Below are positions 1 through 7,745 of a stretch of 64,000 bases of DNA, piece by piece. Origin of the DNA: Pseudalkalibacillus hwajinpoensis (GTDB lineage: Bacteria > Bacillota > Bacilli > Bacillales > Guptibacillaceae); NCBI RefSeq assembly GCF_039851965.1, contig NZ_CP156675.1:186001-250000 (forward strand), in the 5' to 3' direction. Every line of letters starts with the position of its first letter. Position 1 is the first letter of the stretch. The notes under the pieces are model-generated. The model was not told the origin of the DNA and did no database searches. It saw only the letters and a list, made by a program, of their open reading frames with translations. A program made the position numbers and the translations under genes.

Positions 1-1
1 T

Positions 2-115
2 TCAAAGGATCAGTTTATGAAATCTCACCATCCTGCTATAAAACGAATGCGAGACTCTATTCTCGCTGAACATCCACGTTATCGTTCGCTTACCCCGAAG
101 TCAAACAAGACATAG
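2..115 (+). CDS. C-terminal end of an unrecognised protein, truncated by the window edge
   Basis: An open frame runs in from the left edge and ends at TAG 113-115, giving 37 residues rich in basic and His residues (contains KSHHPAIKRMRDS). No start lies inside the window, so this is the tail of a larger gene. I do not recognise the family. It could be chance coding, but the basic composition and the following noncoding gap are compatible with a real C-terminus. Confidence 0.35.
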   Translation, partial: SKDQFMKSHHPAIKRMRDSILAEHPRYRSLTPKSNKT

Positions 116-251
116 TACTGTAGGGTTAATCGTTTATTCAGCTAGAAATAAACCGGAGAATTAATGTCACAACATATTAAAATGCTGTGACATTTTTGTG
201 GTTTAAAGGGGACAATTCAAGAATATTGGATCACGTTTTTTGTTCCGTTAT

Positions 252-345
252 AGGAAGCGATTGTTTAGTAACGTGTGCAATCCTTAGACCGAAAGAGAGC
301 ATGTCACTCTCTTCATTTAACTTCGTGTATAATATCAGTTTTACG
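252..345 (+). repeat. Copy 1 of a ~90-bp dispersed repeat (inverted copy at 10017-10099)
   Basis: The stretch containing AGCGATTGTTTAGTA, CAATCCTTAGACC and GAGCATGTCACTCTCTT matches the reverse complement of 10017-10099 with few differences. It also holds the GGGAGCGATTGTT-type core of the shorter dispersed motif described elsewhere. It lies just upstream of the toxin-antitoxin promoter. Confidence 0.75.
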
Positions 346-366
346 AATAGTTGTTAGTAAACGAAA

Positions 367-383
367 CAAACGTTTGCTATAAT
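367..383 (+). promoter_or_regulatory. Probable mntA-hepT promoter with palindrome CAAACGTTTG
   Basis: A TATAAT box at 378-383 is preceded by TGC, which gives an extended -10 form. It directly abuts the perfect 10-base palindrome CAAACGTTTG at 367-376. A palindrome touching the -10 box suggests an operator, as expected for a self-regulated toxin-antitoxin operon; that role is inference. No good -35 box at 17-bp spacing was found. Confidence 0.5.
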
Positions 384-414
384 AGAAGAAAACCAATTAA
401 TGGAGGTTATTCCA

Positions 415-822
415 TTGGATAATAAGATGCTAACGGAAATCGTGAATACGTTAAAAGATACGGTATCCCCTCATTTGATTTACTTGTTTGGATCTACAGC
501 TAAAGGAACATCTCATGCAAAAAGTGATCTCGATGTCGCTTTCCTTTCACCTGTCACGTTGGATGAATATGAGGTATTTATGCTCGCTCAGCAGTTGGCC
601 ACAAAAGTGAATCGAGACGTTGACTTGGTTGATTTGAGAAGAGCATCGACAGTCTTTCAGGGGCAAATCGTGGCTACAGGTAAAATCATTTATTCTTCAG
701 ATGAGCAAACACGCATGAATTATGAAATGAAAGTTCTAAAGATGTACGCCAAATTAGGTGAAGAACGGAAACTGATCATCGATGACATTGAGGAAAGTGG
801 GACGGTGTTTAATGAAGAATGA
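415..822 (+). CDS. mntA: MntA-type nucleotidyltransferase antitoxin
   Basis: This is a minimal nucleotidyltransferase-fold protein of 135 residues with the signature GSTAKGTSHAKSDLDVAF: G-S about residue 26, then the two metal-binding Asp of D-x-D near residues 38 and 40. In known MntA/HepT systems this enzyme AMPylates the HEPN toxin and so blocks it. The TTG at 415 is preferred over the ATG at 400 because GGAGG at 402-406 overlaps the ATG and sits 8 bases before the TTG. The gene overlaps hepT by 11 bases, typical of coupled toxin-antitoxin pairs. The operon lies directly upstream of a XerS-type recombinase, so it could help stabilise the plasmid. Family call firm; AMPylation is by homology only. 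Confidence 0.88.
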   Translation: MDNKMLTEIVNTLKDTVSPHLIYLFGSTAKGTSHAKSDLDVAFLSPVTLDEYEVFMLAQQLATKVNRDVDLVDLRRASTVFQGQIVATGKIIYSSDEQTRMNYEMKVLKMYAKLGEERKLIIDDIEESGTVFNEE

Positions 823-1216
823 CGTCATTTTAAACAAAATCAGTATTATTGAACGTTGTGTACGTAGGGTTAGAGAGGAATATGCTGATAATCCAGCTAA
901 TCTAAGCAACTTCACAAAACAGGATTCCATTATCCTTAACCTTCAAAGAGCTTGTGAAGCTAGTATCGACCTAGCGATGCATATCGTAGCCGAGAAGAAA
1001 CTTGGGCTGCCTCAAAACAGCCGTGATGCCTTTACTTTTCTTGAAAATGAAGAGGTCATCTCCTCCCCTCTTAGTCAAAAGATGAAAGCGATGGTAGGAT
1101 TTCGAAACATTGCCGTTCATGATTACCAGGAAGTCAATCTAGTCATTTTACAGAAGATCCTTGAGGATCATTTAATCGACTTTATGGAGTTTACGAAAAC
1201 CACTTTATCATACTAG
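812..1216 (+). CDS. hepT: HepT-type HEPN ribonuclease toxin
   Basis: A 134-residue HEPN-fold protein with the catalytic R-x4-H-x-Y motif near the C-terminus (RNIAVHDY: Arg98, His103, Tyr105, counting from the ATG at 812). HEPN toxins of this family cleave RNA, and the Tyr is the residue AMPylated by the partner MntA in characterised systems. The start at 812 (MKNDVILN) is chosen because it overlaps the mntA stop by 11 bases. An in-frame ATG at 782 would add ten unlikely residues. All motif residues and the usual length are present, so the toxin looks intact. Confidence 0.88.
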   Translation: MKNDVILNKISIIERCVRRVREEYADNPANLSNFTKQDSIILNLQRACEASIDLAMHIVAEKKLGLPQNSRDAFTFLENEEVISSPLSQKMKAMVGFRNIAVHDYQEVNLVILQKILEDHLIDFMEFTKTTLSY

Positions 1217-1299
1217 TTTAAGATAATTATATTATGGTAACAAAAACGTGTAAAAATTGTATTATACACGAAGTTATTTATTTTAAGGAGATAGCATGT

Positions 1300-2421
1300 A
1301 TGGCCACTTCTAGACAACAATTGAATCATCAACGCAAATATGAAGCCCTCCTCCCTTCTCTTCCTGAGTATGTTCGTGATTATATACTCGCGTTAGAAGA
1401 AAACGAACGATCAGCTTCAACGATTCTGAACTATGTGATTGATATTAAGAGCTTTTTGGTATGGCTTCAGTCTCAGGGGTTTGCTGATGAAGGTCCTATT
1501 AAAAACATTTCACATGAGGTACTGGCTACGCTTCCTTTAGATGCAGCACGTGCTTACTTTAACCAGGTATCGAATGAGGAAATTCATATCTCTCGTTTCG
1601 AATCAAAAAAGAGAGAAAAAACCTCGGTTAATCGGAAGAAGTCTGCTTTACGCTCCCTTTTTAAGTATTTAACTACTCAAACGGAAACAGTTGATGGCGA
1701 ACCTCTCTTCCATCGCAATGTGATGCAAAAAATAGCGGTTATAAAACCTAAAGAAACGCTAAACGAACGCAGTCGAAAACTGGCCGATAGCATATTTCAA
1801 GAAGATGATGATGTCGCTTTTTTAGACTACCTTCTAAATGACTACGAGCATTCCCTGAGTGAAAGGCAACGCTCCTACTTTTTAAGGGATAAAGAGCGTG
1901 ATTTTGCGATTCTATCTCTCTTTTTAGGAAGTGGGATTCGATTAAACGAGCTTGCAGACATTCGAGTGAGAGATCTTCATATCAAAAACAGCAGCATTTC
2001 TGTTATACGTAAAGGAAATAAAATGGACAGTGTTCACGTTATTCCAGAGGTTTTTGATGACATCGCTAACTACTTGGCCATTCGATGTGAACGATATGGT
2101 GGAACGGATGCAGAACATGAGTACTTATTTCTCTCTAAATATAAGAAACAAGCGACTCCTCTTTCTGTTCGTACGATTCAGGACTTGGTGAGAAAGTACA
2201 CCAAATCTTATAGAAAAGAGATGTCTCCCCATAAACTTCGGCATACGTATGCCACAAACTTAATGGGTGAGAGCAAGGACTTATCGCTTGTGATGGAACA
2301 GCTGGGTCACTCCTCGACCTCGACTTCTGTTTTATATGTTCACTCTACCCAGGAAAAAGCGAAACGTGCAGCAGAGGCGTTGGGTGCTAAGAGGAATAGA
2401 GCCCGATCTAATAAGGATTAG
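1300..2421 (+). CDS. xerS: XerS-like tyrosine recombinase
   Basis: A 373-residue site-specific tyrosine recombinase. The N-terminal SAM-like core-binding domain covers about residues 20-130. The catalytic domain carries Arg214 (SGIRLNEL), Lys238 (RKGNK), His311-x-x-Arg314 (HKLRHTYAT), His337 (LGHSS) and the nucleophile Tyr346 (LYVHS). Length and the stretch around RDKERDFAILSLFLGSG resemble XerS of streptococci and lactococci more than XerC/XerD. The ATG at 1300 is supported by AAGGAG at 1285-1290, nine bases upstream; an upstream in-frame ATG at 1234 lacks a ribosome binding site. On a plasmid such an enzyme would resolve multimers at a dif-like site, which I did not locate. A bidirectional terminator follows. 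Confidence 0.85.
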   Translation: MATSRQQLNHQRKYEALLPSLPEYVRDYILALEENERSASTILNYVIDIKSFLVWLQSQGFADEGPIKNISHEVLATLPLDAARAYFNQVSNEEIHISRFESKKREKTSVNRKKSALRSLFKYLTTQTETVDGEPLFHRNVMQKIAVIKPKETLNERSRKLADSIFQEDDDVAFLDYLLNDYEHSLSERQRSYFLRDKERDFAILSLFLGSGIRLNELADIRVRDLHIKNSSISVIRKGNKMDSVHVIPEVFDDIANYLAIRCERYGGTDAEHEYLFLSKYKKQATPLSVRTIQDLVRKYTKSYRKEMSPHKLRHTYATNLMGESKDLSLVMEQLGHSSTSTSVLYVHSTQEKAKRAAEALGAKRNRARSNKD

Positions 2422-2460
2422 ACTTGACCTTATGATTTGAATACGAAGATTAAAAAAATG

Positions 2461-2488
2461 AAAAAGAGATCCCAAGGGTCTCTTTTTT
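2461..2488. terminator. Bidirectional terminator between convergent genes
   Basis: AGAGATCCC, the loop AAG and GGTCTCT form a hairpin with one bulged base. It has an A-run on the left and a T-run on the right, so it can stop transcription from xerS (+) and from the gene on the minus strand ending at 2492. Confidence 0.8.
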
Positions 2489-2491
2489 ACT

Positions 2492-3115
2492 CTATAAAGC
2501 TTGTTTAATTTTACTCGCCACACGTTGCATCTGCTTTTCATCGAAAATCTCATCGAATTCAAGTTTCTTAGTCCCATACTGGATCTTTAGCCCCTTTTCG
2601 AGCATGCCGTCTTTAAACCAATTTACGTCTTTGATGGTTTGGTAACGAAACTTTTGCTGAGTACGGAAGTCATTTGATATGAACCAGACTCGTTTATTGG
2701 TCACAATCAAGTATCCTTTTAGTTCCTTCGTTTTTGACATATCGAATTCACATTTCAAGAAACAGAAGCCGTATTCCCCAGGTTCATAGACTGTTGCCAC
2801 AAGGTTGGTGAAGAAGCTCTTATTCCTTTTTATCTCATTGTATTCGTATTTGGTATAATCATTTTTATTTAAGTTCATCACCTTTGCAATTAGACCAAGA
2901 ACTTCCTGGTGTTCCTGTTCTTTTTTTCGTTCTTTTTGTTGTTGTGCCACAGCAGCTCGCTGCTGTGCCTTTTCCTTTTTCCTCGCTTTTTGAGCTTCTT
3001 TTGAGCCTCTATAATCCATTACTTTCATGGTAATTGTTTCGGAATCCTGTTTTCGACTCAGTACCCTGACAAAAACATCTTCTACTTTATAACAAACCGT
3101 TCTGTATACACCCAT
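2492..3115 (-). CDS. Unrecognised protein with charged coiled coil and PH-like C-terminal domain
   Basis: A 207-residue soluble protein. Residues about 35-70 are a Lys/Glu/Gln/Arg-rich helical stretch (KARKKEKAQQRAA), likely coiled coil. The second half (GYLIVTNKRVWFISND and following) reads like a bacterial pleckstrin-homology/GRAM-type beta domain, in which the phrase L-V-T-N-K-R-V/I is common. There is no signal peptide or membrane segment. GGGGAG lies seven bases before the ATG. The gene follows the YHYH/excalibur surface-protein gene with a gap of 12 bases, so they form a two-gene operon. The PH-like assignment is tentative and function is unknown. Confidence 0.65.
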   Translation of the reverse strand: MGVYRTVCYKVEDVFVRVLSRKQDSETITMKVMDYRGSKEAQKARKKEKAQQRAAVAQQQKERKKEQEHQEVLGLIAKVMNLNKNDYTKYEYNEIKRNKSFFTNLVATVYEPGEYGFCFLKCEFDMSKTKELKGYLIVTNKRVWFISNDFRTQQKFRYQTIKDVNWFKDGMLEKGLKIQYGTKKLEFDEIFDEKQMQRVASKIKQAL

Positions 3116-3127
3116 TAAAGATCTCCC

Positions 3128-4336
3128 CTAAGCCACCATTTTTTTCGCTACATAAAACCGTCTGCCGAGCCATGCTAGAATGATGGCGCCAATTCCAACA
3201 GAATTTCGTGTCGTTTCTTTTTGCTTAATCTCATCATATTCTGTAGCGCCTATCTCGTAATGGTGAGTAAACACTTCTTCTGATGCAACGTATTCTTCAG
3301 GAATAGCCAACGCTTCGCCACTTAGTCCTGATTGGTATGCAGTTTCCTGAATATCAAGGACTTCTGTGAGTGATTCAAACCCTTCTTTGTACCACTGATT
3401 GTACTTTTCTGCTTTGAAACCGGGGGTTTTGTATTTCAACATTGTAAAGGCATCATTAAAGCCTTTTTCAATATAAGAATCTTTCAATTCTTTTTGTCCT
3501 TTTCCAAATCCTGTTTCGTAAGCCTTACGATAATTCTCCTCCTCTACAGAGGGTGGATTGGCTTTATCGTTTTTTCCATCCTCATAGCCCTGTTTCGCAT
3601 ACTTTTCTTCTCTTTCCTGGGTTACTTCTTCGATTGCGCGATCGTATCCAGATTCAAATGACGCTTTTAAAGCAGAATGATTATTATAGGCTGCTGGGAT
3701 AGTCAGTTTACTTTCCTTTAAGCCTCCTTCATAGCCAGCTTTCTCGGCAGCTTCTTTTTCAGCATTTAGCTTACTTTGACCTTCTTTATATCCCTGTTCA
3801 TAACCATTGCGGTAGTTAGCAGAATCCTCGTTAGATGTAGCATTCTCTTCTTTATTGGCATAACCATCTTCTAGTCCTTTTGGATAGCCTGCTTCTTCTC
3901 CAGATACTTGTTCATTTTGAGCGATTTGAGCTGGGCTACCGTTGATTTTTGTAGTGTCATAGCCACTTGGCGCTTCACATGGTATCCCATCATCCACTAC
4001 GTTCCCCCAACCATCTAGCCGTTCTGGATCATAATCTTTTGTGTACCCTTTTGCATTCCAATAAGAAATCATCTCATCATAGCTGGCGAAATCGGTACAA
4101 TCTTTATCATTGGACTGAGATGATGAAGTACTAGATGTTGAAGTTGATTCAGAAGAACTACCGGATGAATCACTTCCTCCATTGTGAGAATGGTACCCCG
4201 TACAGAGCCCTTTTGCTTTTGACGTGTCTGAGCACTTGTGTCCGCCACTGGCATCTGTTCCTCCAGAATGTGCACTTGCGCTATTTTGAATCGCAAAAAC
4301 TAGAAAAATAGTAAATAAAATAATTAGACTCCTCAT
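3128..4336 (-). CDS. Secreted YHYH/excalibur-domain surface protein with C-terminal membrane anchor
   Basis: A 402-residue exported protein. An N-terminal signal peptide (MRSLIILFTIFLVFA, cleavage near ASAHS) is followed by a small Cys/His domain (SGGTDASGGHKC, then GLCTGYHSHNGG) of the YHYH type. Next come a Ser/Thr linker and an excalibur-like calcium motif (DDGIPCE). A long region of imperfect repeats built on Y-x-x-G-Y/F-x-x-G/A follows (for example GYEQGYKEGQ, GYEDGKND, GFGKGQKEL). A C-terminal hydrophobic helix (VGIGAIILAWLG) precedes a basic tail, suggesting a membrane anchor. The second ATG (4336) is preferred, with GGGG seven bases upstream; the first ATG is at 4348. It is cotranscribed with the gene ending at 2492. 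The role at the cell surface is unknown. Confidence 0.75.
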   Translation of the reverse strand: MRSLIILFTIFLVFAIQNSASAHSGGTDASGGHKCSDTSKAKGLCTGYHSHNGGSDSSGSSSESTSTSSTSSSQSNDKDCTDFASYDEMISYWNAKGYTKDYDPERLDGWGNVVDDGIPCEAPSGYDTTKINGSPAQIAQNEQVSGEEAGYPKGLEDGYANKEENATSNEDSANYRNGYEQGYKEGQSKLNAEKEAAEKAGYEGGLKESKLTIPAAYNNHSALKASFESGYDRAIEEVTQEREEKYAKQGYEDGKNDKANPPSVEEENYRKAYETGFGKGQKELKDSYIEKGFNDAFTMLKYKTPGFKAEKYNQWYKEGFESLTEVLDIQETAYQSGLSGEALAIPEEYVASEEVFTHHYEIGATEYDEIKQKETTRNSVGIGAIILAWLGRRFYVAKKMVA

Positions 4337-4416
4337 ATAATACCCCATTTTTATAAGTTCTTCGTTTAGATTGTTATGTTTTTATAGCAAATAATAGAAG
4401 GAATTAACAAATATTG

Positions 4417-4444
4417 AAAAAGGCCTCTTACCTTGTAAGAAGCC
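4417..4444 (-). terminator. Terminator downstream of the YolD-like gene
   Basis: On the minus strand GGCTTCTTAC, AAG and GTAAGAGGCC form a ten-pair stem with one mismatch, followed by TTTTT. It lies about 110 bases past the end of the gene ending at 4552. Confidence 0.75.
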
Positions 4445-4551
4445 ATAGGAAGCATTTTTTTGATAAATAGTCCTTTCAAACTGGAATTATACTATCCCTT
4501 TTCCAGTTACTATCTGGTTTCTTCATTCGATCGAACTTAAAAACGAATTGT

Positions 4552-4848
4552 CTATTCTATAGGCCGAATTGACTCAACCATATCAATGGGTATGTGATGA
4601 ACAACATGGAGATGATTAATTACTCGAATTTGATGAGAAGAGAAATCCAGGTAGTGAATGCTCCCATGGATTGAAATGATTTTTTCTTTAAGTTTGTATG
4701 TAATAACCACTTCTGTTGAGAACTCCATCGCTGTATAAATCTCGGCAAGCGTATCTGGTTGAAACATACGACTTTCATTCATACTGATATCTATCCCCGT
4801 CCTCTTTTCTTCTGTATCACCATCATATACGAATGTATGTTTGGTCAT
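4552..4848 (-). CDS. YolD-like family protein
   Basis: A 98-residue protein whose second half matches the YolD family pattern: AMEFSTEVVITYKLKEK, then IHGSIHYLDFSSHQIRVI, ending in IPIDMVESI. YolD-like proteins usually sit beside a Y-family DNA polymerase (UvrX) on Bacillus plasmids and prophages and are linked to the DNA damage response. Here no polymerase gene is next to it, so the partner is lost or elsewhere. The N-terminal 30 residues differ from the usual family start. It is monocistronic with its own terminator. Family call is fairly confident; molecular role is not known. Confidence 0.75.
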   Translation of the reverse strand: MTKHTFVYDGDTEEKRTGIDISMNESRMFQPDTLAEIYTAMEFSTEVVITYKLKEKIISIHGSIHYLDFSSHQIRVINHLHVVHHIPIDMVESIRPIE

Positions 4849-4988
4849 GAATGTTAAATATAAACAGCCTTTAATTAGGAAGAGATTGTGAAAATGTGAA
4901 TTTAAAGTAACGGGCAGTTTACTTCAATTTTTATATAGATGCTGACTGTTTTAGTTTACAAATAGGATGGAAAAATTCGAATTAGTAA

Positions 4989-5059
4989 AAATTTAAATGT
5001 AATGTTGACATTACATTTAAATTTTTATATTATTGGTTTATGTAATGTGCACATTACAT
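4989..5059 (+). promoter_or_regulatory. Two large palindromic operators sharing TGTAATG-N4-CATTACA
   Basis: Positions 4989-5004 and 5009-5024 are perfect 16-base arms around TTGA. Positions 5040-5059 are a second perfect palindrome of 20 bases with the same TGTAATG-N4-CATTACA core. The two centres are 43 bases apart, close to four DNA turns. The second site ends about 20 bases before the XRE regulator start, so autoregulation by that protein is the natural inference. Confidence 0.85.
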
Positions 5060-5078
5060 TTCAGGGAGGATGTAATTC

Positions 5079-5291
5079 ATGAAACATGGTGTACGAAATT
5101 CAGTCAAAGAATTTAGAAAGGAGAAGCGTATCACACAGGACAAATTAGCTGAAAGTATTTCCGTTACAAGACAAACGATTATAGCGATTGAAAAACAACG
5201 ATATGAACCATCTATTGGTACTGCACTTAAATTAGCAACTGTTTTAGAATGTCCGCTTGAAAAATTATTTTGGATTGAGGGAGAAGAATAA
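5079..5291 (+). CDS. Small XRE-family helix-turn-helix regulator
   Basis: A 70-residue Cro/cI-type DNA-binding protein that is almost only the HTH domain: RKEKRITQDKLAESISVTR, then QTIIAIEKQRYEPSIG, with the family's typical tail (LECPLEKLFW). Similar tiny regulators usually precede a small membrane protein or ABC genes, as here. The start is set by GGGAGG upstream, and translation is coupled to the next gene one base on. The two perfect palindromes at 4989-5059 are probable binding sites. Confidence 0.9.
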   Translation: MKHGVRNSVKEFRKEKRITQDKLAESISVTRQTIIAIEKQRYEPSIGTALKLATVLECPLEKLFWIEGEE

Positions 5292-5292
5292 A

Positions 5293-5691
5293 ATGAATTT
5301 ATCGTATCGAACCAATTTTATTATGCGTATGGTGATTCCACTGTTTTTGTTTATTAGTTATTTCTTCATCTCACACTCTAAATTAACATTAATCATTGCT
5401 ATTTTAGCAACAATTCAATTGATTACACTTGGTCTAGATATTCATAGAAAAGGCAATTGGAATAAGGTTAATCTTCAGCATGACCAACGTACACGAGAAA
5501 ATGCCTTATTTGCAGGAAATCTTATTTATTGGTTAACTATTCTCGTTTTACTTATTGGCACGTTGCTAATTCAAAACTCTATAATTACTATCACATATCC
5601 GAAGTTGATTGGATACCTGATATTAATTAGTTTGATTTTAAGATGGATGATACGAGATTACTTAAATAATCAAGAAGAAACGGAGGATTAA
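5293..5691 (+). CDS. Small multipass membrane protein coupled to the XRE regulator
   Basis: A 132-residue protein with four hydrophobic segments (about residues 8-25, 30-48, 72-90 and 95-115) and a charged C-terminus (NNQEETED). The ATG at 5293 is used because GGGAGAAG immediately precedes it and the upstream gene stops at 5291; longer in-frame starts lie inside the regulator. It resembles DUF2178-type proteins found next to small XRE regulators, but that label is tentative. Function is unknown. Confidence 0.7.
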   Translation: MNLSYRTNFIMRMVIPLFLFISYFFISHSKLTLIIAILATIQLITLGLDIHRKGNWNKVNLQHDQRTRENALFAGNLIYWLTILVLLIGTLLIQNSIITITYPKLIGYLILISLILRWMIRDYLNNQEETED

Positions 5692-5693
5692 AA

Positions 5694-5790
5694 ATGAAAA
5701 AAGTATTCGGAAGAATTTGGCGTTTACAAGAATAGTTATCAAAAAAGTTTTCGGCGGACTTTTATTCTTTCGATTATTATTGTAATGGTA
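5694..5790 (+). pseudogene. Remnant of a third gene of the XRE operon
   Basis: CGGAGG precedes ATG 5694, which opens a frame of only 13 codons (MKKVFGRIWRLQE, stop 5733-5735). A one-base shift near 5722 continues with basic then hydrophobic residues (YKNSYQKSFRRTFILSIIIV), so the short frame looks like the start of a frameshifted, truncated membrane protein gene. A terminator follows at 5794. Confidence 0.5.
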
Positions 5791-5793
5791 CGG

Positions 5794-5831
5794 AAACCAG
5801 CTAATATCTTGACGGGAGATTAGCTGGTTTT
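5794..5831 (+). terminator. Terminator of the XRE operon
   Basis: AAACCAGCTAAT and ATTAGCTGGTTT form a perfect 12-base stem with a 13-base loop, ending in a T-run. Confidence 0.85.
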
Positions 5832-5910
5832 ATCACCGTTCAAAATGATGAAAACTATGAAACTCTCAACTTAATAGGTATTCGCTGATCCATATCGAGA
5901 AAAAAACAAA

Positions 5911-6051
5911 TTGGAAAACATAGAAGTGTTGTTCTCTCATCAAAAAGAGGTCACATGTTTATTAGATATCGTTCCTCTTTTTGATAAACTCGACCGTGGG
6001 CACCATCGTGCAATTTACGCTACCTTTGGCAAGAGAAAGGAACTAACCTGA
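5911..6051 (+). CDS. Short open frame abutting the TPP-enzyme remnant, unrecognised
   Basis: A 46-residue frame from TTG 5911 to TGA 6049-6051 that touches the next frame at 6052. It contains SHQKEVTCLLDIVPLFDKLD and HRAIYATFGKRKEL. No good ribosome binding site precedes it, and the open frame extends back only to 5878. It may be the tail of a decayed upstream gene, since the next gene is itself broken. Confidence 0.3.
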   Translation: MENIEVLFSHQKEVTCLLDIVPLFDKLDRGHHRAIYATFGKRKELT

Positions 6052-7443
6052 TTGGAAAACGTAGCTACGCTTTTGGCGCGTCACTTTAATCAATGGGGGC
6101 TTTCCCATGTATTCGGCTTACCAGGAAAACCAGTTGTTCCCTTAATAATGGCACTTGAGCAGCAAGGCGTGCACTTTGTGTTAAACCGACATGAATCTGG
6201 TGCAGGGTTTACGGCATCAGGCTATTCTCTCTTAAAAGAAGGACTGGGCGTAGCGATTGCGACATCCGGTCCTGGTGGTACCAATCTTTTAACAGCTGCA
6301 GCACAGGCAAAAGCATATCATGCACCCACGTTGTTTCTGACTGGACAGCCTTCTGGTCGGGAACTAGGAAAGCCTATTGGGCAGGATTCTTCTCTGTTTG
6401 GAACAGATCTTGTCAAAATGTTTGAACCCGTCACACTGTTTAGCGCGCGAGTTGACCGAACAGATCAGCTTGAGATGATGCTTCGCCATGCACTTGACCG
6501 AGCCAAAACAGGTCGCAAGGGTCCTGTCCATCTTTCCATCCCCATGGATGTGCTACGAGATGAATGTGCTTCGTTCACCATCCCACTCCCTTCTTCCCGA
6601 TCATTGGTCGTTTCAAGCGAATTAGAGAATGTCTTCGAAAGGTTGCAAGAAGCAAAATCCCCTTTGTTGTTTCTTGGGAAAGGTGTGCACCTTTCGAAAG
6701 CCTATGAGCATGTTCAGTGGCTTGCCGAACACTGGCAAATTCCAGTTGTGTGACAACACAATCTTGAAAAGTTTTATCGGATGACAGAAGAGAAACAGTC
6801 GAACCCATGCCTACTATTAGGACGAAAAAAACTCCCACAAGAGAAGGAAACGATTGCTTCCTCAGTAACTGGAGAACCAGGGGGCCTTTCTGCAAAAATC
6901 GCCATTCATGCGATCAGGTCATCACTCCCATCCGAGACCATTTTCTTTGGTGACGATGGAAGCCATTCCTTTTATGCCATTAAACACCTCGATATTTTTC
7001 AAGCCGGAACTTTCTTTTTTGATGATGTATTTGGCTCAATGGGGCATGCCATCGGGTATGCGATAGGTGCAAAACTCCGTCAGCCAGAGCGTCCTATTAT
7101 TTGTTTAACCGGCGATGGATGTTTTTACATGCATGGAACTGAAGTGGCGACAGCTGTTGATCTAAACCTTCCTCTTCTTTTCATTGTCTTTAACAACAAT
7201 CAATTAGATATGGTTGATAAAGGCATGAAACAGTGGTTTGGCTCTTCTGTAGGTGCTTCGTATTCAGTCGGTCTAGAGGTTGCTCGATTTTCAAGGGCTT
7301 TAGGTTCTCGCGCTTATCGCTGCGAAACTGCCATGGAAATAAAAGAGGCGATTCATGAAGCCCTTTTTGTGGAAGGAGGTCCAACTGTAGTAGAAGTTAT
7401 GGTCGACCCAAATGAGATCCCTCCTACATTAAATCGGGTTTAA
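6052..7443 (+). pseudogene. Thiamine-pyrophosphate enzyme (acetolactate synthase-like), broken
   Basis: Two halves of a ThDP-dependent decarboxylase/synthase lie in the same frame and are separated by an in-frame TGA at 6751-6753. The first half (TTG 6052) is the PYR domain, with the active-site Glu in LNRHESGAGF and the fold signature GPGGTNLLTA. The second half holds the ThDP motif GDG (GDGCFYMHGTE) ending in FNNN. The combined length is about 463 codons against the usual 550. The central FAD/DHS-like domain is mostly missing between about 6720 and 6850, so a deletion accompanies the nonsense codon. An intact relative lies at 29026-30726. Almost certainly inactive. Confidence 0.85.
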
Positions 7444-7619
7444 CTGAGAGAAGATGCAATACGTGCTACTATCGGCGAATCTGCTGAGCTTCTATTGGAA
7501 TACACCTGTCGTATTGTTGCATATACAAAATAAGATTTTAAAAAATTTACATAATCCTTTTTGGGGAATTTGTTTTGATATATATTATAAGAGCATATAG
7601 CTAAATTAGGGAGAAGCCC

Positions 7620-7745
7620 ATGGAAGGATTAATTTATATTTTCTTATTTGCAATTTTGTTGCCTAGACTAACTGCTTTTTTCGCAGCCTGGCCCTTCGGG
7701 TTCTTAAGGGAATTATGCATCAATAATGTCAGGAAGATTTATTGA
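7620..7745 (+). CDS. 41-residue small membrane protein, unrecognised
   Basis: ATG 7620 is preceded by AGGGAGAAG at a good distance. The 41 residues start MEGLIYIFLFAILLPRLTAF and continue as one long hydrophobic stretch with a short basic end. It overlaps the following DUF4386 frame by 20 bases. A gene this small could be chance, but the ribosome binding site and clean hydrophobicity support it. Confidence 0.5.
   Translation: MEGLIYIFLFAILLPRLTAFFAAWPFGFLRELCINNVRKIY

Noticed and set aside
6052..7443. Is the in-frame TGA a selenocysteine codon?
   Set aside because: No SECIS-like hairpin follows, the family does not use selenocysteine there, and a central-domain deletion accompanies it.
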